Part shown: one piece after another, positions 17,682-25,452 of the stretch | Numbering within the stretch: the stretch's first letter is position 1 | Layout: each line of letters starts with the position of its first letter | Source of the DNA: Pseudoalteromonas sp. OOF1S-7 | Lineage (GTDB): Bacteria > Pseudomonadota > Gammaproteobacteria > Enterobacterales > Alteromonadaceae | NCBI RefSeq assembly: GCF_022347765.1 | Contig: NZ_JAKRFZ010000010.1 | Span: 62,001-126,000 of the forward strand | Length of the DNA: 64,000 nucleotides | Direction of reading: 5' to 3' | Notes under the pieces: model-generated | The model's database searches: none | What the model was told of the DNA's origin: nothing | The model's input: the letters and a program-made list of their open reading frames with translations, nothing else | Translations under genes and position numbers: made by a program

Positions 17682-18554
17682 TTATGATAAGTCTAACTCC
17701 CTGCGGATCAACCCTTCCAGACTGGCCTGATGTTTTTCAACGGTGACAATATTAAATCGCGTGAGCAATGTCAGCATCTCATTAAGACTGCTCACAGCGG
17801 TGTCAAACCTGAGTGACTGTTCAGACAATCGCTCACACTGCATAGGGAGCACCTCAGGAAGCGGGTGTTGTGTTGTAATGGTGTACTGCTCACCGATAGT
17901 GCTGGCCAGCAAGGTTTGTGTATTGCCAAAGCGCACCACTTCCCCGTTATTAAGCAGCAATGAATAATTACCAAGTCGCTGCGCCGTATCCATCTGGTGC
18001 GTCGCTATCAGAACAATGGTGCCAGCCTCTTTAACCTGTTCAATACATAGTTCAAACTCTTTCTGACTCTCAATATCCAGCCCTAAGGTAGGCTCATCAA
18101 GCAACAAAACTTTAGGGCTGGAGATCAGTGAAAGACACAATGCGAGGCGCTGCTGCATACCTCTGGATAGCAGTTGCACCTGCTGCTGAGCTTTGTCTGA
18201 TAAGTTAAACTTCAAAAGAAGTTGCTGCGCTGTGTCTTTTGCAACCCGCCGTGATAACCCTTTTAAAACGCCAAAGTAGCGAAGGTTTTCAAATGCCGTC
18301 AATTTGGGGTAAAACGCCCTGGAGGAGCCAAATACAGACCCGATATCATGCGCCTGCAACTTTTTGTCCGGGCCAAAACAGATGCTGCCATGATAGTCGT
18401 GAGATAAGCCGGCCAGTATTTTAAACAACGTGGTTTTGCCAGCGCCATTGGGGCCTAAAATGGTTAATACCGAGCCCGGCTCTACTGAAAACGTAACCTG
18501 CCTGAGCGCACAATGGGTGCCATAGTACTTAGATAAATCAGTGATGGTTAGCAT
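17682..18554 (-). CDS. ABC transporter ATPase of the putative peptide locus
   Basis: This 290-residue nucleotide-binding protein has Walker A GPNGAGKTT, an ABC signature LSRGMQQRL, Walker B LLLDEPTLGLD and an H-loop ATHQMDTAQ. The signature is the SRGMQQR type common in ABC-2 drug, lantibiotic-immunity and gliding-type transporters. A C-terminal extension of about 80 residues follows. There is no C39 peptidase domain, so it cannot itself cleave a double-glycine leader. It is coupled to the permease gene. The peptide gene lies 208 nt upstream on the same strand, beyond a terminator. Confidence 0.88.
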   Translation of the reverse strand: MLTITDLSKYYGTHCALRQVTFSVEPGSVLTILGPNGAGKTTLFKILAGLSHDYHGSICFGPDKKLQAHDIGSVFGSSRAFYPKLTAFENLRYFGVLKGLSRRVAKDTAQQLLLKFNLSDKAQQQVQLLSRGMQQRLALCLSLISSPKVLLLDEPTLGLDIESQKEFELCIEQVKEAGTIVLIATHQMDTAQRLGNYSLLLNNGEVVRFGNTQTLLASTIGEQYTITTQHPLPEVLPMQCERLSEQSLRFDTAVSSLNEMLTLLTRFNIVTVEKHQASLEGLIRRELDLS

Positions 18555-18717
18555 ACTTCACTCATCCCAGCGTATTTGTTCAAAGCCTGCGGAGGCTGCT
18601 TTGTAGCCTACTACTGAAAGTATTTCTAATCGTTCATAAGCGGTCTATAAAACAGGTTATTAGCTGATTGTCCAGCGCTTATCATAGGTCCAGGTGCAAT
18701 TATGTATATCTTCATAA

Positions 18718-18740
18718 AAAAAGCGCTGAACGCGCTTTTT
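18718..18740. terminator. Bidirectional terminator after the peptide gene
   Basis: AAAAAGCGC (18718-18726) pairs perfectly with GCGCTTTTT (18732-18740) across a 5-nt loop, giving T runs in both directions. It lies 21 nt downstream of the peptide stop and may let only part of the transcription continue into the ABC genes. Confidence 0.8.
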
Positions 18741-18761
18741 GTTTTAGCAATTAAGCTGGCT

Positions 18762-18884
18762 TTAGCCACCACAGCTCTTTTTAGGAACCGGGTGAGCTAT
18801 TTGGACTCGACTAGGTAAATCAGGGCTACCAATCCCCGCCCCACCTTTCACACTTTTCAATTTGTCTAAGTGTAATTGCTCCAT
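18762..18884 (-). CDS. Putative double-glycine-leader peptide (40 residues)
   Basis: This 41-codon frame encodes a leader MEQLHLDKLKSVKGG followed by a 25-residue core starting AGIGSP and ending KKSCGG. Counting back from the Gly-Gly pair, hydrophobic residues fall at -4 (Val), -7 (Leu) and -12 (Leu), exactly the positions recognised by C39 peptidase transporters in class II bacteriocins, microcins and peptide pheromones. The core is Pro- and Gly-rich, slightly basic, with one Cys near the C terminus. GGAGG lies 11 nt before the ATG, and a strong terminator follows the stop. The upstream pair is an XRE regulator and a membrane protein; downstream is an ABC-2 transporter. No C39 transporter is in the window. 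The peptide call is inferred but specific. Confidence 0.65.
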   Translation of the reverse strand: MEQLHLDKLKSVKGGAGIGSPDLPSRVQIAHPVPKKSCGG

Positions 18885-19015
18885 ATTTAATAACGCCTCC
18901 GTAAATACTCGACTCAGTCAGTCGATGTTTTAGATGATCATGCAAAGCAGACACAAGGCCTGTACCAAACATGAATAAGCCGACCACATCAGTCAATGTG
19001 GGACAAGAAACACTC

Positions 19016-19552
19016 TTAAAGAACACTCTCTCGCTCAGCGTATTTTTCTCTTACCTGTGCATTCATAGCAAACGCAAACATGCTCAGACACAACACGATA
19101 TGGGCCACCAACATAAAGTTATCTCTGATATAAAGTTTGAAAGGTGCAGAATCAATAACGTAATATTTGTAGGCTAAAACTTCTAACCAGGTGATTAAAT
19201 TAGCAAGACACATCAAGGCAATAAGCAGTAATATTGTACATTCCTGCGCTGACAATGTTTGCAGCCTGTACACTCTCTTAAAATACTGACTACCCGACAA
19301 TACATAAAGCCGCAATGCCAAATTTCTGCGATACACAATAGGTATGATGAAAATCAAACTCATGCCAATGTCTGCAAGATAGTAATGCGTACTCCACTGT
19401 AATGTGATGGGAAGCGTCACTAAGTCGATAATTTCGAACACACCATAAGCCAGTAAAAACCAGCGGGCAGTGGCAATATTCCAACTAATCGCCAACCCCA
19501 AACAAATAACGAAAAGAGGTGCATATTCCATGATGGCGTATACTTCCTTCAT
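19016..19552 (-). CDS. Multi-pass membrane protein of unknown function, paired with an XRE regulator
   Basis: This 178-residue protein has four to five predicted membrane helices (around residues 10-30, 33-50, 58-73, 105-127 and 145-163) and short loops; I recognise no family. It begins 3 nt after the stop of the XRE-regulator gene, so they are translationally coupled. The double-glycine peptide gene follows 131 nt downstream on the same strand. By context it could be a peptide sensor, an immunity protein or an anti-regulator, but the sequence does not decide. Just after its stop the octamer AGAGTGTT is directly repeated. Confidence 0.72.
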   Translation of the reverse strand: MKEVYAIMEYAPLFVICLGLAISWNIATARWFLLAYGVFEIIDLVTLPITLQWSTHYYLADIGMSLIFIIPIVYRRNLALRLYVLSGSQYFKRVYRLQTLSAQECTILLLIALMCLANLITWLEVLAYKYYVIDSAPFKLYIRDNFMLVAHIVLCLSMFAFAMNAQVREKYAERESVL

Positions 19553-19555
19553 AAC

Positions 19556-19855
19556 CTACTCCTTTTCTGGCTTTTCATCGGGTGAAGGACTTTGCTCTTC
19601 AAGATCGGTGAGTTTAAGTACACCAGTTAAATCTTTACCAAAAACCAGAAACAGTTCGAACATCTGAGCATAACTCATATCGGTTTTGCCAGATTCGTAG
19701 TTACTGATGGTTGCCTGGTCAACACCCAGCCGCCTGGCCAGCTCTTGCTGGGACCAGCCTCTGTGGTGCCTTAACTGACGAATTGAGCGCTGCACATAGC
19801 GCCTGAAATTCTCCACTTTGTGATTGCGCTTGTCAGGACTGTTTTTCACGCGCAT
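19556..19855 (-). CDS. XRE-family transcriptional regulator
   Basis: This 99-residue protein has a basic N-terminal extension, then a Cro/C1-type helix-turn-helix: RSIRQLRHHRGWSQQELARR followed by LGVDQATISNYESGKTDMSY. A short acidic, Pro-rich tail (EEQSPSPDEKPEKE) ends it. AGGGAG precedes the ATG. It is the first gene of the set that includes the membrane protein and the peptide, so it is the likely local regulator. It has no separate sensor domain, which fits control by the coupled membrane protein; that is inference. Confidence 0.85.
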   Translation of the reverse strand: MRVKNSPDKRNHKVENFRRYVQRSIRQLRHHRGWSQQELARRLGVDQATISNYESGKTDMSYAQMFELFLVFGKDLTGVLKLTDLEEQSPSPDEKPEKE

Positions 19856-20153
19856 GCATCTCCCTATTTAATCCTGCTGCTAACCTAGCAAGCAGAATTA
19901 CAAATAGCAACATTTTAGAAACAAAGTTAACACCGATACAAACCCTTTATGAATACTTTTATAAGCCCATTCGATAGTGCTGCTTGTGATATTGCCTCAG
20001 CTTGCTGTGCTTAAACTCACACCACACACTTTATCTGCGGATAAATTTTGCCCCCGACCATTGACCTGTCTATAACTTCATAGTTTATCGTTTTCATTCA
20101 TTGACACCTGACTGGGTTTTACAGAATCAGGCAGACAGGAGAGGCCGGATTTG

Positions 20154-21326
20154 ATGTATCGAATTTCTGAACTGGCAGCGCAGCTGGGTTTGTCGCGATC
20201 GACTTTATTGTATTACGAAAAGCGCGGACTACTCTGTGGCCGTCGCGCCAGTAATGGTTATCGACTATATGGCGAGCAGGACCTACAAAAGGTACGATTG
20301 CTACAACAGTTGCAGGCTGGCGGGCTGACGCTGAGCGAGTGCAAACAAGCGCTGGAGGCCAAACTAGACCGCACGGTACTGAGCCGCAGGCTCGCCGAGT
20401 TGGAAGCCGAGATAGCACACAAGCAACAGGCGCATAGCTTGTTGTCAGCGCTGCTTGGCCGTGGCTCGCTGCGCGACTGGCATACACAGGCCGACAAACT
20501 GGCACCCGATGCACATCGAAACTGGCTTGAACAACAAGGCTTTGATGAACAGCAAAGCCTCTACTTAAAATGGTTATCAAAAGACATGAATGAACACGAT
20601 ACCTATATGGCCGACTTTATGGCGGTCTTTCATCAGTTGGAACGCTGGGGACCGGGCAATGATGCCGATACGCGCAAGGCGTTAGCGCATATTCCCTTTG
20701 CCCCACAAAATGTGCTGGATATCGGCTGCGGTAAAGGCTTTGCCAGCGAGTTGCTCGCCCGTGAAACGCAGGCGCAGATCACAGCGGTGGATAATGAAGC
20801 TGAGGCAATCCAGAGCCTGGCGCAGCGACTAAAACATAAAGGGCTGGATAAACGCGTCACGCCGCTGTGCGCCAGTATGACCGCACTGCCCTTTGCACCC
20901 GGCAGCTTTGATCTACTCTGGGCCGAAAGCTCCGCTTATATCATGGGCTTTGCGGCGGCGCTGAGTGCCTGGCGCCCGCTTCTGAGTGCAGCCGGTTGCT
21001 TAATGGTTAGCGATCTGGTGTGGCTAAACGATACGCCCTCAGAACAAGCACGCTCATTCTGGCAACAGGAGTACCCGGATATGCAAGCCATTGCGATACG
21101 GCTGGCACAAATTGAACAGGCAGGCTTCGAGGTTCTGGCGCACTTTGCGCTGAGTCAGCAGGCCTGGGCGGATTACTATGAGCCGCTCAAAACCGAAGTC
21201 ACGCGCCGCCTCAGCCACCAGCCCAACTCTTTGGCACTGCAGAATATGGCCAGGGAAATTGCCATCTATGAGCAGTACCTTGGCGAGTTCGGCTATCAGA
21301 TGTTTGTGTTGCAACGCACGGATTGA
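20154..21326 (+). CDS. MerR-family regulator fused to a SAM-dependent methyltransferase
   Basis: This is a 390-residue two-domain protein. Residues 1-70 are a MerR helix-turn-helix: YRISELAAQLGLSRSTLLYY followed by EKRGLL and NGYRLY, with a dimerisation coiled coil to about 110. From about 180 there is a class I methyltransferase with motif I VLDIGCGKGFASELLA, motif II ITAVDNEAEAI and post-I SFDLLWAESSAYIMGF. Normal MerR proteins carry small ligand-binding domains; here an enzyme takes that place. The protein may sense SAM or a small substrate, or modify the toxic compound that induces it. The ATG at 20154 follows a TTG; AGGAGAGG is upstream. It sits at the end of the accessory region before gmk. 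Confidence 0.88.
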   Translation: MYRISELAAQLGLSRSTLLYYEKRGLLCGRRASNGYRLYGEQDLQKVRLLQQLQAGGLTLSECKQALEAKLDRTVLSRRLAELEAEIAHKQQAHSLLSALLGRGSLRDWHTQADKLAPDAHRNWLEQQGFDEQQSLYLKWLSKDMNEHDTYMADFMAVFHQLERWGPGNDADTRKALAHIPFAPQNVLDIGCGKGFASELLARETQAQITAVDNEAEAIQSLAQRLKHKGLDKRVTPLCASMTALPFAPGSFDLLWAESSAYIMGFAAALSAWRPLLSAAGCLMVSDLVWLNDTPSEQARSFWQQEYPDMQAIAIRLAQIEQAGFEVLAHFALSQQAWADYYEPLKTEVTRRLSHQPNSLALQNMAREIAIYEQYLGEFGYQMFVLQRTD

Positions 21327-21436
21327 GTACCTAGGTGCTGGTAAGTTAAACGATATGGCATTAAAATAACGCTTTTGGACAACCAGCGGTGTGCTCAAGC
21401 GCACATCGCTGCATTGCAACCTGATAGGTCTGACGT

Positions 21437-22060
21437 ATGCCACATCAAAATCGCGGTAATTTGTTTATTCTTTCAGCGCCTTCTGGTGCTGGAAAGTCAA
21501 GTTTGATTAAAGCCCTGCTGGAAAGACAAGATAAGGTCCGGGTCTCGGTGTCACATACAACCCGTGCGCCTCGTCCGGGAGAGAATAACGGCGAGCACTA
21601 TCACTTTGTCTCGGTCGATGAGTTTAAAACCTTAATCAACCAGAATGACTTTTTTGAATGGGCACAGGTATTCGACAACTACTATGGTACCTCTAAACAG
21701 GCGATTGAAGCCCAGTTAGCTGCCGGTATCGACGTGTTTCTCGACATTGACTGGCAAGGTGCCCGTCAGGTGCGCGAGCTGATGCCTGAAGTAAAAACCA
21801 TTTTTATCCTGCCACCTTCTAAACAGGCGCTGGAAGAGCGTCTTAATAGTCGCGGTCAGGACTCTCAGGAAGTCATAGCCTCGCGCATGGAGCAGGCTAA
21901 ATCTGAGTGCTCTCACTACAATGAATTTGACTACCTGCTGGTTAACGATGATTTTGCTACCGCGCTGAATGAACTAGAGCATATTGTGGTGGCAGCACGA
22001 CTGGAGCTGAAAAAGCAGCAGCTGAGCCAGCACACGTTGATTGCTGAGTTATTGAAATAA
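21437..22060 (+). CDS. gmk: Guanylate kinase
   Basis: Gmk phosphorylates GMP to GDP. The 207-residue protein has the P-loop [16 protein letters not shown], the GMP-binding [20 protein letters not shown] and the lid segment [19 protein letters not shown]. Length equals E. coli Gmk. It begins the conserved gmk-rpoZ-spoT run, linking guanine nucleotide supply with ppGpp metabolism. It has its own upstream space of 110 nt after the MerR fusion gene. Confidence 0.97.
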   Translation: MPHQNRGNLFILSAPSGAGKSSLIKALLERQDKVRVSVSHTTRAPRPGENNGEHYHFVSVDEFKTLINQNDFFEWAQVFDNYYGTSKQAIEAQLAAGIDVFLDIDWQGARQVRELMPEVKTIFILPPSKQALEERLNSRGQDSQEVIASRMEQAKSECSHYNEFDYLLVNDDFATALNELEHIVVAARLELKKQQLSQHTLIAELLK

Positions 22061-22224
22061 CCCGCTTTTATCGTGCCCTGTAACGAGTTTAGGTCTGAGG
22101 CCTGCCCGCACGGCGACCCCAGCCCCTGATGACCCGATATTTTTTAACCATATACTTGGCGAATCCGGTGCTTTTTAGTAGACTAGCCCTTTGCTAAATG
22201 TATTGAATTTTTTGGAGTGCTTCG

Positions 22225-22500
22225 ATGGCTCGCGTAACAGTAGAAGACGCAGTAGATAAAATTGGTAACCGTTTCGACCTTATTCTTGTTGCAGCGCGTC
22301 GCGCTCGTCAGATTGCAGTCGGTGGTAAAGACCCTATGGTTGAAGCTGAAAATGACAAGCCAACCGTAATCGCATTGCGCGAGATCGAAAAAGGCATGGT
22401 CACCAGCGATTCACTGGACATGATCGATCGCGAAGAGCAACAAACTCAGGAAGCTGCTGAGCTTGCTGCTGTTGCTGCAATTGTGGGTGGCAATCGCTAA
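22225..22500 (+). CDS. rpoZ: RNA polymerase omega subunit
   Basis: Omega helps assemble RNA polymerase and forms part of a ppGpp-binding site. The 91-residue protein begins [20 protein letters not shown] and carries the ARRARQI core. The tail is Glu/Gln/Ala-rich, as in E. coli. GGAG precedes the ATG. A strong terminator follows, so spoT probably has its own promoter in the 240-nt gap. Confidence 0.97.
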   Translation: MARVTVEDAVDKIGNRFDLILVAARRARQIAVGGKDPMVEAENDKPTVIALREIEKGMVTSDSLDMIDREEQQTQEAAELAAVAAIVGGNR

Positions 22501-22520
22501 TCCACTGCGACCTGTATAAC

Positions 22521-22555
22521 AATAACGCCAGCTTTTTTAGCTGGCGTTATTGTTT
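22521..22555 (+). terminator. Rho-independent terminator of rpoZ
   Basis: A perfect 12-bp stem, AATAACGCCAGC (22521-22532) with GCTGGCGTTATT (22540-22551), is followed by GTTT, 20 nt after the stop. Confidence 0.85.
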
Positions 22556-22652
22556 CTGCGCCACAGGCCGCTGACCACCTCATTTTCAGGCTAATAAATT
22601 GGTTAGTCGATTGGCTTCGAAGTCAATTCATCGTATATTCAGTACTTAACTT

Positions 22653-22716
22653 ATTACTAATACCAGTCAAGCAACATAGCCTGAGCGCAGGTTATGCTAT
22701 TGCGTCATTGGTGTAA
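22653..22716. repeat. Imperfect long inverted repeat upstream of spoT
   Basis: The left arm begins TTACTAATACCA and the right arm ends TTGGTGTAA. The inner parts CATAGCCTG (22675-22683) and CAGGTTATG (22688-22696) pair with one mismatch around AGCG. The whole folds as one roughly 64-nt hairpin, like a miniature palindromic repeat. It lies in the spoT leader region. Confidence 0.55.
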
Positions 22717-22740
22717 CTTCGCTGGAACATTGGAGTGTGA

Positions 22741-24843
22741 ATGTATCTGTTTGAAGGCTTAAAGAAAAAAATATCAGAGTATCTGCCACCCGAAGATGTG
22801 GAACTGGTGCAAAAAGCCTACGTGGTTGCCCGCGAAGCGCATGAAGGGCAGACCCGCTCCAGCGGCGAGCCTTATATTACCCACCCGGTTGAAGTCACGC
22901 AGATCCTGGCCAGTATGAAGCTGGACCATGAAACGCTGATGGCGGCCCTGATGCATGATGTGATTGAAGACACCGATTTCAGCCAAAAAGACCTGGCCGA
23001 GATCTTCGGCGATACCGTTGCCGAGCTGGTGGCCGGTGTCAGTAAGCTGGATAAACTCGACTTTAAAGACAAAAAAGAGTTTCAGGCCGAAAACTATCGC
23101 AAAATGATCATGGCCATGACCCAGGATATTCGGGTTATCCTGATCAAGCTGGCTGACCGCACACACAATATGCGGACCCTGGGTTTTTTACGCCCGGAAA
23201 AACGCCGCCGGATAGCACGCGAAACCCTGGAGATCTTTGCTCCCATCGCCAACCGCCTTGGTATCCACGATATTAAGAACGAGCTGGAAGATTTAGGCTT
23301 TGCGGCTTTATATCCAATGCGTCACAGAGCACTTAAGTCAGAAGTCGCCAAAGCACGCGGTAACCGTAAGGAAGTGATCAGCAATATTCAGTCTGAGATT
23401 GAATCACGCCTGGAAGAAGCTGGTATTGATGCCTCGGTCAGTGGCCGCGAGAAGCACCTCTACAGCATCTACAAAAAAATGCTCAACAAAGAGCTGTTGT
23501 TCAACGAAGTGATGGACATTTATGCTTTTCGCATCAACGTCAACAGCATAGATACCTGCTATCGGGTGCTGGGTGTGGCGCACAACCTTTATAAACCTAT
23601 TGAAACCCGCTTTAAAGATTATATCGCGGTACCCAAAACCAATGGTTACCAGTCTTTGCATACCTCTTTGGTTGGGCCACACGGTATTCCGGTGGAGATC
23701 CAGATCCGTACCCACGATATGGACCATATGGCCGACAAAGGGGTTGCTGCGCACTGGATGTATAAAAAAGCCGGTGACAGCTCGGGACACACCGCGCAAC
23801 AACGCGCCAGACAGTGGATGCAAAGCCTGCTTGAGCTACAGCAAAGCGCCGGCTCGTCGTTTGAATTTGTTGAAAACGTTAAAACTGAGCTGTTCCCGGA
23901 AGAGATCTATGTCTTTACACCGGATGGACGGATCATTGAACTGCCTATGGGCGCCACAGCGGTCGACTTTGCCTATGCTGTTCATACCGACGTAGGAAAC
24001 ACCTGTGTTGGCGCACGCGTTAACCGCAAGCCTTATCCACTGAGCAAGGCACTGGATACCGGCCAGACCGTTGAGATTATTACCAGTTCGGGTGCACACC
24101 CGAATGCCACCTGGCTCAACTTTATTGTCACGGGTAAGGCGCGCCTGGGCGTACGCAACTACCTCAAGAGTCAGCATCAGGAAGAATCAATCCTGCTGGG
24201 CCGACGCTTACTTGACTCTGCACTGGGTGAGCATAAGCTGGACGATATTCCCACCGAGCAGATAGACAGAGTACTGGAAGAGCACGAGCTCAATACCGTA
24301 CTGGAGCTGTTGGTAGAAATTGGCAACGGCAATATCATGAGTATGCTGGTTGCAAAACGCCTGCTGCAAGCCGATGATGCCATTGAGAGCCTGGCACAAA
24401 AAGCCAAAGCGCCCATCATTGGTACTGAAGGCATGCTGGTGACTTATGCCAAGTGTTGCCGCCCGGTGCCGGGTGATGACATTACCGCCTATGTCAGCCA
24501 GGGTAAGGGCTTAATGGTCCACCGTCAGGAATGTAAAAACATCAAAGGCTGGCGTAATGAACGCGCTAAGTACTTTGTGGTAAAGTGGGAAGATAACCCC
24601 GAAAAAGAATACATCGCAGCACTGCGGGTTGAGATAATCAACCACCAGGGTGCGTTGGCCAAATTAACCAATGTGGTTGCAAGTACACAAGCCAATATTG
24701 TGGAGATAGCAACCGAAGAAAAAGAGAGCAACCTGTACGTGATAGACCTGGGTGTCACCGTTAAAGACAGGATCCATGTGGCGAACATTATGCGCCGGAT
24801 CCGGGTGATGCCAGATGTACAACGTGTAACCAGGAAGCGATGA
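22741..24843 (+). CDS. spoT: Bifunctional (p)ppGpp synthetase/hydrolase SpoT
   Basis: SpoT sets the level of the alarmone ppGpp. The 700-residue protein contains an HD hydrolase domain ([20 protein letters not shown] then [12 protein letters not shown]), a synthetase domain ([20 protein letters not shown]), a TGS domain ([20 protein letters not shown]) and a C-terminal ACT domain ([20 protein letters not shown]). The HD residues are intact, so hydrolase function is expected. Length and domain order match E. coli SpoT (702). It ends 10 nt before ridA, unlike E. coli where trmH follows directly. Confidence 0.97.
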   Translation: MYLFEGLKKKISEYLPPEDVELVQKAYVVAREAHEGQTRSSGEPYITHPVEVTQILASMKLDHETLMAALMHDVIEDTDFSQKDLAEIFGDTVAELVAGVSKLDKLDFKDKKEFQAENYRKMIMAMTQDIRVILIKLADRTHNMRTLGFLRPEKRRRIARETLEIFAPIANRLGIHDIKNELEDLGFAALYPMRHRALKSEVAKARGNRKEVISNIQSEIESRLEEAGIDASVSGREKHLYSIYKKMLNKELLFNEVMDIYAFRINVNSIDTCYRVLGVAHNLYKPIETRFKDYIAVPKTNGYQSLHTSLVGPHGIPVEIQIRTHDMDHMADKGVAAHWMYKKAGDSSGHTAQQRARQWMQSLLELQQSAGSSFEFVENVKTELFPEEIYVFTPDGRIIELPMGATAVDFAYAVHTDVGNTCVGARVNRKPYPLSKALDTGQTVEIITSSGAHPNATWLNFIVTGKARLGVRNYLKSQHQEESILLGRRLLDSALGEHKLDDIPTEQIDRVLEEHELNTVLELLVEIGNGNIMSMLVAKRLLQADDAIESLAQKAKAPIIGTEGMLVTYAKCCRPVPGDDITAYVSQGKGLMVHRQECKNIKGWRNERAKYFVVKWEDNPEKEYIAALRVEIINHQGALAKLTNVVASTQANIVEIATEEKESNLYVIDLGVTVKDRIHVANIMRRIRVMPDVQRVTRKR

Positions 24844-24853
24844 AGGAAAGACT

Positions 24854-25246
24854 ATGAATAAAGCCATTATTTCAACCGATCAGGCGCCAGCGGCAATTGG
24901 CACCTACAGTCAGGCAGTTAAAGTCGGTACGGCGGTTTACCTTTCGGGGCAGATCCCTTTGGTGCCTGAAACAATGGAAGTAATCTCTGAAGACTTCGCT
25001 GAGCAAACTCAGCAGGTGTTTAAAAACCTGACGGCCGTATGTGAAGAAGCAGGCGGTCAGCTGCAGGACATGGTTAAGGTAAATATCTTCCTGACCGATC
25101 TGAGCAACTTTGCCACGGTGAATGAGATCATGAGCCAGCACTTTAAAACACCTTACCCGGCGCGTGCTGCCATTGGTGTGAAAGAGCTACCCAAAGGCGT
25201 ACAAATTGAGATTGATGGCATCATGGAGCTGCCTTCAACCAACTAA
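24854..25246 (+). CDS. ridA: RidA reactive intermediate deaminase
   Basis: RidA hydrolyses reactive 2-aminoacrylate and related enamines or imines formed by PLP enzymes. The 130-residue protein shows [40 protein letters not shown] and the catalytic-site segment [20 protein letters not shown] with the conserved Arg. It is in an operon with spoT (10-nt gap, AAGGA before its ATG), an arrangement common in Alteromonadales and Vibrio relatives, and ends at a strong terminator. Confidence 0.95.
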   Translation: MNKAIISTDQAPAAIGTYSQAVKVGTAVYLSGQIPLVPETMEVISEDFAEQTQQVFKNLTAVCEEAGGQLQDMVKVNIFLTDLSNFATVNEIMSQHFKTPYPARAAIGVKELPKGVQIEIDGIMELPSTN

Positions 25247-25273
25247 TGCCCTTACTCAGGCTGGACAATAACT

Positions 25274-25298
25274 AAGCCCGCTTTTTGCGGGCTTTTGC
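25274..25298 (+). terminator. Rho-independent terminator of spoT-ridA
   Basis: AAGCCCGC (25274-25281) pairs with GCGGGCTT (25287-25294) across TTTTT, followed by TTGC. Confidence 0.85.
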
Positions 25299-25452
25299 TT
25301 ATCTGTAAGACGAATTTTCATAGTCTTAACTTTGATCTTAAACACTTGACCGCATACTATTAATTTAGCAATCTGGTGATATGCAGAGCGCTTTGTGCGA
25401 CTCTGTTATGGCCGCATATTTTGGCAATTTGAGGTATTTAGTATCCTGGTAG

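Noticed and set aside
18629..18718. 29-codon minus-strand frame beginning MKIYIIAPGPMISAG
   Set aside because: It starts in the T run of the terminator, lacks a ribosome binding site and has no leader-type motif.
18826..19026. 66-codon minus-strand frame containing ESSIYGGVIKYGA and ending CERWGGDW
   Set aside because: It overlaps the double-glycine peptide in another frame and the 3' end of the membrane protein gene, with no good ribosome binding site and no recognisable features. It remains the main alternative to the peptide call.
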